From assembly GCA_015680685.1 (NCBI GenBank), contig MNCI01020965.1:42729-106728 (forward strand): a stretch of DNA of 64,000 bases, read 5' to 3'. Under the pieces are notes generated by a model, which saw nothing but the letters and a program-made list of their open reading frames with translations, did not search any database and was not told the DNA's origin. Positions 56,580-64,000 of this stretch are shown here, piece after piece. The stretch comes from Gnetum montanum (Eukaryota > Streptophyta > Gnetopsida > Gnetales > Gnetaceae). Position 1 is the stretch's first letter, and every line of letters begins with the position of its first letter. A program made the translations under genes and the position numbers.

Positions 56580-59500
56580 ATTGAAGGTAAACAAATTAAA
56601 ATTTTGATTGATAGTGGTGCTAGTGATAACTTTATTTCTCCAAAGTTAATTAATTTATTGAAAATAAGTCTACCTTCTAGGAAAATTATTAAGATACAAC
56701 TAGTTGATGGAATGACCGTGAACAAGCATACTAGGTATGGAGAAATTAACTTTACCTTGCAAAACATGTCTTTTGTTGATGAATTTTTTGAATTTGAACT
56801 AGGTGATATTGATGCAATTTTAGGAATATCTTTCCTACAAACATTTGATGTTACTACCCACTTTGGAACTTTTATTTTGAAAGTCCCAATCACTAATGAA
56901 GTTGAGGTTCTAAGGGGGGTGGGAACAACAAAGAAAATTCATATGATAACTATTAAGCAAGCTAAAAGATTAGTCAAAAAAAGTGCTATAATGTTGGTTG
57001 TTAAAGTAACTCAACCTTAGAAATTTTCAAGTATTGAGATCCTGAACGAACTTAACAAGTATAAAGATTTAGTATTTGGTAAAACTAGAGAGCTACCTCC
57101 AAAAAGAACTATCAAGCATACCATTGATATTTTTCCTGGTACACAACTTGTATCAAAAGCTCCTTATAGATTTTCTACTTTTGAATTAAGAGAATTAAAA
57201 GTACAATTAGACCAATTATTGGAAGAAGGAAAAATTAGACCTACCATATCACCTTGGGGTGCACCAACCTTATTCGTTAAAAATAAAGATAGTACACTAA
57301 GATTATGCATCGATTATAAAGCATTGAATAAAGTGATAATTAAAAATACTTATCCTTTATCGAGAATTTATGATTTATTTGATCAACTTATGGGTGCATG
57401 TTATTTCTCGAAGATCAATTTAAAATCAAGTTATCACCCAATAAGGATTAAGGAGAAAGATATTGAGAAAACTACTTTTAGAATAGATATGGATTATATG
57501 AATTTGTTGTCATGTGGTTTAGATTAACTAATGCACCTGCAACATTCATTGCATTAATGAATAATATTTTTCATGAATATCTTGATCAATTTGTTATCGT
57601 ATTTATGGATGATATACTTGTTTATTCTAAGTTAAGAGAAGAACATATCGAACATTTGAAAACTACAATGGAAATTCTTAAAGAACATCAATTAAAAGCT
57701 AAATTAAGTAAATGTGAAACTCTTTAAGGAAGAAGTTTCCTACTTAGGACATATAGTTTCCAAGAAAGGTTTGCAAGTAGATCTAGCAAAAATTAGTGCA
57801 ATTCAATTTTCGCTTGAATTAAAAGATATTGTAGTAGTTCACAGTTTCTTAGGTCTAGTGAGTTTTTATCGACATTTCATTAAAGATTATTCTACATTGG
57901 TTGACCTCTTGTAGGAGAAATGTGTGTTCAAGTTTGATGAAAAATGTAAGAAATATTTTCTCATATTAAAGATTCTCTTTACAATAGCACCTATTTTGAG
58001 AATTCTAGATGAAGAATTACCATTTGAAGTATCCACGGATGCCTATGAAATAGGAATCAGTGTAGGTCTTTCATAGGAAGATAAAGTGATAAGTTATGAA
58101 TCTTGTAAATTATGAGTTGAGGTAAATTACTCAACCCATGATTTAGAATTACTAGCAATTGTTTATCCTTTGAAAGTTTGGAGACATTATCTTTATAGAA
58201 AAAGGTTTGTACTAAAAATAGATCATAAAAGTTTAGAATATTTACAAAGATAGCCTATTTTGAATACTCATCAAAGGTGATGGATAGAATTATTGGTTGA
58301 ATATGATTTTGAAATCAAATATATTCTTGGTGAGAAAAATGTGGTAGTCAACACCCTTGGTCAAATGTAGAATTTAATGATAGGTGTGGTAATGACCCCT
58401 ATGGAAGAAGAAATCAAGGAAAAAATAAAAGAAGACCGTTACTTTAAAAAAATTTTAACCAATATTTCCTATGAGCCTCAATATCAACTTACCTCCAATG
58501 ATTTATTGATGAAAGGACAAAGAATATGTATACCACAAGGAAATTGGAGACTAAAATTGTTGAGTGAAGCACATGAAGTACCGTATGTAGGACACCTAGG
58601 TTCTATTAAGACCTATATGATAATTCATAAATCTTATTTTTGGCCTAGAATGAAGAATGATGTGTACTCATATATTAAAAATTGTCCAACATGTCAAAGA
58701 ATAAAAGCTAAACAGAGGAAACCTAGTGGATTATTACAACCTCTCAAAGTCCCAACCTAAAAATGGGAATATATCACCATGGGTTTCATTGTGGGATTGC
58801 CAATAACCAGAAAGGGTAATGACTCAATTTTCATAGTAGTTGATTTTCTATCAAAATGGCACATTTTATAGCTTTGAAATCTACAAACACAATAGAAGAA
58901 GTAGCCCAAAAATTTATACGTGAAGTATTTAAATTGCATGGTTTTTCAAAATCTATCACTTTGGATAGAGATCCCAAGTTCATATCCAAATTCTAGAGAA
59001 ATTTCTTCAAAGATCTTGGAACCCAATTAAAATTTAGCACAGCTAATCACCTTGAGACTAATGGACAAACTAAATGTGTAAATAGAATATTCGAAGATAT
59101 CCTATGAAGTTATTTTGGGAGTAGACCAAAAATGTGGGAGAATTATTTGCATTTGGCAAAATTTTTCTATAATAATAATTTTCAAGGTTCCATACATCGA
59201 ACACCATTTGAAGTAGTATATGGACGTAATTGCCATGTGCCATTAACCTAGGTAGATCCAACCTTAAGAATGGAATGGAAGAAAGAAGAAAGAAAAATAA
59301 TGGAAAACATTGTCACAGGGGTTAAAAAAAATTTCCAAGTTGCCCAAGATAAATATAAAGGATATGTAGATTAACATTGACTTAAAAAATAATTCCAAAT
59401 AGGTGATCAAGTGTTACTGAGAGTAAAACCTACCGGAAGTTCTCTTAAACTAGGAAAATATACTAAATTGCCACCTAGATTTTGTGGACCTTTTAAAATT

Positions 59501-59826
59501 TCTGAAAGAATTGGTGAAGTAGCATATAGATTGAATCTTCCAAAAACCTTAAAAATTCATCCAATTTTTCATGTAAGTTTGCTAAAGAAATTTCATGAAA
59601 ATGATGTACCATACATGTTAGATTAGAATACTTTACCATTATGATCCAATGCTAGCTTTAAAGTTAAAACAATTACTATTAATGACCAATGAACCAAGAA
59701 ATTACAAAATAAAACTATCAATGAAGTACTTGTTCAATGGTCAAATTGTAATCACTAGACTTGGGAAAATAGGGAGTTTATTTTAAATACTTATTCTCAA
59801 CTTTTTGAACATCATGATATTGAATG
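56580..59826 (+). pseudogene. pol: pol of chromovirus 2 (PR-RT-RNase H-IN-chromodomain)
   Basis: Protease LIDSGASDNFIS with intact Asp-Ser-Gly (about 56604-56640) and [29 protein letters not shown] (57230), [17 protein letters not shown], then a -1-type frameshift before [10 protein letters not shown] near 57500-57530, and [13 protein letters not shown] (57595-57633). RNase H VSTDAYEIGISVGLS (58030) and HDLELLAIVYPLKVWRHYL. Integrase zinc finger with HEVPYVGH...CPTCQRIK (58570-58710), [25 protein letters not shown] (58783-58858), then damaged core. [21 protein letters not shown] (59470) and [12 protein letters not shown] lead to a chromodomain core EVLVQWSNCNH*TWENREF (59720-59780). Stops and several frameshifts inactivate it. 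Confidence 0.92.
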
Positions 59827-59996
59827 ATAAATTGTATTTGTTATGGATGTAATAAATTATGTTTATAATTTTTGATCTTTTATTTGTATAGATGATAATG
59901 AGGAAAACAAAGGAATTGAAGCTGAAGAGCATAACGATGAAGCAATACCTGAGTAGCTGGACATAGAAGAAGTGCTCAAGGATGAGCTAGATGCTT

Positions 59997-60009
59997 AAGG
60001 GGGGTAGAT
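59997..60009 (+). other. polypurine tract of chromovirus 2
   Basis: AAGGGGGGTAGAT directly precedes the 3' LTR start TGTAATG. Confidence 0.9.
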
Positions 60010-60518
60010 TGTAATGTCCCGTCCCTTGTTAAGGCTAGAAAAAATTGTACACAATGTAATTAACCTTCTAATGAAGGGGTGCATCATTATGAGGAGTTAT
60101 GATTTTCCATGTATCCCTTGGGAAAGGGTTTGACCTATGCTATTTAAGGTTAGGGTTAGAGGTCATGCTGGGCATGGAGTTTCAGAGTTGAGAAAGGCAA
60201 GTAACGGGAGCTAGCTAAAGTGGGACAAAACGGACTGATCACCCCTTTGGTAGGATAGCCTAATCATGGTGGTAGTGCCAAATTGCCTCTAAGGCTTAAG
60301 TGGCATTAGAAGGTAACTCAAAAGGGTTTTACAGTACTCTCTTCCATTAATATAATTTTTCCATTTTCTTTGTTTAATTCTTTAAAACCACTTATTTAAC
60401 TACTAGTTAATTCATTTATTAAGTATTTATAATGTGTCCAGTATATTATCTAAGAAAATAGTGAATGTAATAAATTAAACGTTCATATTTTTATGACATC
60501 TGGGAACAAGATGTCACA
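60010..60518 (+). repeat. 3' LTR of chromovirus 2
   Basis: Partner of 51098-51607, ending GATGTCACA. It is followed by the target duplication ATTAA. Confidence 0.95.
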
Positions 60519-60703
60519 ATTAATGTAGGCTTCATCTTGGTCTTTGAGATCTTCATTTTAACATTACTTTGTAGGTTTCATCTCATTTTCTTCTTGTGTT
60601 TCATCTCATTTTCATCTTGGTTTAATGTACTTTGTCCTATAATCACAATAATCACACCAACATTCTTGTACTCCATTTTTCTTAACATTTTGACACACTA
60701 AGA
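60519..60703 (-). repeat. 5' LTR of the copia element, outer part
   Basis: Continues the alignment to the 3' LTR (about 45690-45843) after the chromovirus insertion. The reverse-strand start is TCTTAGTGTGTC, against TGTTGGTGTGCC in the partner. Confidence 0.8.
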
Positions 60704-60744
60704 GTTCAACATTTCCTTCTAGCATGATCTAATTTCTTGTAAAA

Positions 60745-60752
60745 NNNNNNNN
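60745..60752. other. assembly gap (8 N)
   Basis: Short unresolved run just outside the copia element. Confidence 0.99.
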
Positions 60753-63700
60753 TTTTTATAAAAATATGTTTTTATTAATATTCTTAATTTATATTTGGAA
60801 ATTACTTACACTTGATGTTTTCTTACAAAGAACAAGTTGTAAGGATGGTGACACATGCGATGAACTAATCGATTAATGCTTTTTGAAAAATATAATCTTT
60901 TAATAAAACCTAGTTAATCTTTATAAAATTTCTTACTCAATTGAACTTATACTTTCATATACCTACTAGATATTTGGCTATCGTTTCTAATTATTCTGAA
61001 ATTTATTGATCAAATATTCTATTACAAATCATTATTTCTAAATCAACTTGAAAACTCTAGGGTTGTGTATAAAGCTAGGATTATACTTTATGTGTATTTT
61101 TTATCCATGCTTTCTAATCCATTTCTCTCATTGGTGGTATATATATCATATTGATGCTTCAATATATCTAATCTTATGTGTTGTAGTTCCTCTTAACTTG
61201 CAAAGGTAGAATTTATTTTCTTGTGGCTTAATTTATTTTATGTTGTTGATTATGATTCCATATGATGTAGTCTTGTCATATTTAATTCTGTAATTTTTAT
61301 TTTAATTCTAGGTTAACTCTCATTTTTTTTGAGATACTTCAATGCATATCTAGTGGCATTTCCCACCATAATGACTCATGGTATGTTTATAATAATTCAT
61401 GATGTAAGTGATGGCAAAGACCATAGGTTGTGGTAAGGTTATGGTCACTGACCATGATTTTTTCATGGGTCATGGTTTCATAGGTGTCTCAAACCCAAGT
61501 TAAGATGCACATTTCTTGAGCTATCAGGATTTACCATAACTCATGATGTCATCATGGTCTAAACCATAACTTGACCATGCTTCATGGTTGAAAAGAATAG
61601 GCAATTGTAAATTCCATGGGTCATGGTAGCATCATGACCTTTATTATGACTTAACCACAAATTTTGGTCAATATTTCACTTCTAACCATGGATCATGATC
61701 AATTGTAATCTCTAGTTTTTAATTTTTTTATGTCATTTTTACATGATCTAATTTGTTCCTATTCTTTAATATCTCACTTCATCTATTTTTCAACATTTCG
61801 ACCTCTTCATTATGGATTTGATAAAAGTAATGGGTAGCCATTGTGAGGAGTCTAGGTTGACCTCTAGAACTTAATCCATATTGCCTATGATTGTACATGG
61901 GTTGTGATAATGGGTAAGCATTGTGGGGGGATTGATTTACCAATAGTGTTGACTCATGTTGTGACTATTCATGTAGCTAATTTTTTTGGCTACATGATTT
62001 AGAATGATAGGGATAGATAAAACACAAGGGATTTTTTCTAGCATTAATTTCATCTAAGGTTAGGTGAGGCTTGGTTAGCCAATTCTAGAGCATGGTTGCT
62101 AATAGCATCCAAGATAGGTAAGACCTTTTTGGACCAATTGGCCCTTGAAAATGGTTAATTTCTAGGGTAATCTTATTAATTTGTGTCCTTGAAATTTTAT
62201 GTGACATCATGGCTTTGATATTGATTATAACGTTGAATCTTATGGATCTTGAGAAGGTATTTTTTTTGTGTTTATCATGTGAACCCATCCTATATCTTGT
62301 TCTAGGTGCACTAAGTTTGTTAACTCTACTAGAAGGTTTTTTTATCCTTCCTAAATGTTTATATGTAAATTCAAGTGGTAAGAGCTAGAATCTTGGTGAT
62401 TATTGAAATCATGATCAACAAAGTTTCTTTCTTTTATTTTTAATTGTAATTTCTTTTGAGATTCATGCACTATTGGACATGATGTATTGATATCAATGTA
62501 GCAATGAATGTTATTATCAACTTATTTCGAGAGATCATGCATTATGTTATGATTTAAAAAATTTGGATTATGATTTATGGGATTTAAAATATTAGCACTT
62601 TGATATGGGTTTTTTGTTTATAGCATGCACTTTGATTTTATGATATGGTCAATTCTTTCTTAGTAATAAGTATTAAGATTTGTGTAAATTAATTGTTGAT
62701 ATTTTATAAGTTATAATTTGGGGGTATGACAAGTAACATAAACACTCATTATGAGACTTTACATATCTATATTACAATACTATCTACATACATTATCACT
62801 AATACTCAAATCTTCAAGTCTAACTTTGATCAAGAGATGTGACACATAATTCACGACATACATTGAAGACTACTTATTAAAATTTCCTTCACTCCACTTG
62901 GTATCATTTAAGCTTGTTTGAAATATCTGCTTATGTATTAGTGTCATTCAATATATTATGTCAAGATTATCTCATTATGTTTGTCTACTATGACTTCAAG
63001 TATGATTCATGTTGCACTCATGTTGCCAAGTTTTGAACTAGCCATGACCCTAGTGTAGCTCATGTTGGCCTCACACCAAATATTGTGAGATATCTTTTAC
63101 TAATTCACCACATACCTTGGCATTGAAATAGAGTTCAAGTCATGCCATCATTATGTTGTGGCTTCATTGTAAATTGGAACTACAATTTGTTTTTTAATAA
63201 TTAGCATTATGACTTGGGTATGTCTAGGCTGTGACATGTACCCCTTTCATTTTCCTATGTAATTACTACATAGACTATCCATGATGTCAACTAGATAAAA
63301 AAACTTCATAAACATGTGTCATGAGGACATCAAGATTTATGATTCCAAAACCCTCCATTATGATGAGGTTGCAAACATACCTTGACTTGTATCAGGATTG
63401 CACTCCATCTAAAAAATGAAAAATTGTAGTAACAAAAATTCATGAAGTCTTAGCCACAAAACAAAAATCACACAAGCTAACCCACAACATTCATGATGAG
63501 TAATAATGCGGTCTCTACTATCTCCAAAAGCTATGATTAGATATAATACATGTGTTACATTTAATTCACTATTCATTCATGGTGTTTAAGTAGCATACTA
63601 TAAATTACAAGCTACACAAAATAGTCAAAGTCAACATGCTTATCTTAGAAGAACTATCCATCCCAAAATCAACACATAGTACGCATAATAATCATAATAT

Positions 63701-64000
63701 TGGAGATAAGTGATAAGTAAAGGCAGACACTAGGAATTTGTGAAATTGCAAAAACTTTAGAAATAAAACCAAAGTATCAAAATTCTCAACAAAGTCTTGG
63801 ATTCGCTAGAATCTATATCAAAGTTCCTGAATTGCAACCTTTGTAGCACTACCTCTACAACATCTTAGAAATTAAAAAAATTGGCTCAAAAATGGAAGAG
63901 AATAGAGAAACTAAAGAAGAAAAAGAAATTGGGATGTGCATGAGAATTATTAGAAAATAAATGTGGAAAATATTTTATGTTTAATATATATACAAATTAA
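60753..64000. other. non-coding stretch, no gene recognised
   Basis: No coding remnant or complete element is visible. It contains the CATGGTCA word cluster at 61370-61700. A loose 83-bp repetition of TAATGGGTA..CATTGTG occurs at about 61828 and 61911. Confidence 0.5.
61370..61700. repeat. cluster of palindromic CATGGTCA/TGACCATG words
   Basis: More than a dozen CATGRT or AYCATG words occur in 330 bp, including ATGGTCACTGACCAT (61441-61455, a 7-bp-arm inverted repeat). The density resembles U3 palindrome clusters of the TGATGAG family, but no LTR ends were found around it. Confidence 0.5.

Larger units (their letters stand above)
51098..60518 (+). mobile_element. chromovirus 2 (Ty3/gypsy with chromodomain), nested in the copia LTR
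   Basis: LTRs of 510 and 509 bp (TGTAATGTCC...TGTCACA) flank an 8.4-kb internal region. The target duplication ATTAA is perfect (51093-51097 and 60519-60523), and removing the element restores the copia LTR. Primer site 51610-51621 and polypurine tract 59997-60009 are in place. gag-pol occupies 55345-59826. The 3.7 kb between primer site and gag is unusually long and holds an antisense coding-like segment, a minisatellite and a 5S-like sequence. LTRs differ at roughly 13% of sites by eye. Confidence 0.95.
44715..60703 (-). mobile_element. SIRE/Maximus-like Ty1/copia element, pol-less, interrupted by a chromovirus
   Basis: Reverse-strand order: 5' LTR (60703-60519 plus 51097-50173, split by an insertion), initiator-Met primer site (50170-50159), gag (50035 to about 48200), env-like remnant (about 47938-46300), a weak polypurine region (about 45865-45844) and 3' LTR (45843-44715). 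No protease, integrase, RT or RNase H sequence is found between gag and the env-like part, so about 4 kb is missing. LTR starts read TGTTGGTGTGCC, typical of this copia group. No convincing target duplication was found. Confidence 0.75.

Noticed and set aside
62727-63237. LTR-like segment with TGACA...TGTGACA ends and polypurine-like flanks on both sides
   Set aside because: The flanks point in opposite directions and no primer site, TATA box or second copy is visible.

Overview
This window looks like repeat-dominated nuclear DNA of a seed plant. The evidence is plant-type Ty3/gypsy chromoviruses with C-terminal chromodomains, a SIRE/Maximus-like Ty1/copia element, a Helitron helicase, LINEs with (ATC)n tails, tRNA-derived SINEs and a fragment carrying the plant 5S rRNA signature. 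The DNA is AT-rich by eye and has three assembly gaps (10401-10849, 28583-28598, 60745-60752). I found no intact host protein gene, tRNA gene or rRNA gene. Nearly all coding remnants carry stops, mostly TAG, and frameshifts. Species cannot be named from the sequence.

Layout. 1-3947: 3' part of a Ty3/gypsy element (copy 1, + strand), ending in a 904-bp LTR with TGATGAG...CTCATCA ends. 3948-10047: a second, older copy of the same family (copy 2, - strand); copy 1 appears to have landed in its 3' LTR. 10045-11897: Helitron PIF1-like helicase remnant. 11898-13731: non-coding, with small tandem repeats. 13732-20538: complete but decayed chromovirus (- strand) with matching 5-bp target duplications. 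20539-26380: a C29 tract, two SINEs and three tandem LINE pieces (- strand). 26381-30182: AT-rich DNA with faint L1-like traces. 30183-43089: nearly complete 12.9-kb copy of the TGATGAG family (copy 3, - strand). 43090-44714: nothing recognised except a degenerate tandem repeat. 44715-60703: SIRE-like Ty1/copia element (- strand) without pol; its 5' LTR is split by a complete chromovirus (51098-60518, + strand). 60704-64000: non-coding, with a cluster of palindromic words.

Main observation. The TGATGAG family has the layout LTR - tRNA-Asp-like primer site - gag - pol - polypurine motif - internal LTR-like block (palindromes, TATA box, CATCA-like end) - leader ending in a splice acceptor - third ORF (domain resembling 'putative plant transposon protein' families plus a long coiled coil) - polypurine tract - LTR. 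Copies 2 and 3 share all of the distal half and copy 1 keeps traces of it. This suggests a composite, Athila-like retroelement in which a second transcription unit was fused downstream of pol. The chromovirus at 51098-60518 also carries extra cargo: an antisense, multi-exon, coiled-coil-coding segment between its primer site and gag.

Relative age from nesting: copy 2 is older than copy 1; the copia element is older than the chromovirus inside its LTR; the first LINE piece is older than the SINE inside it.
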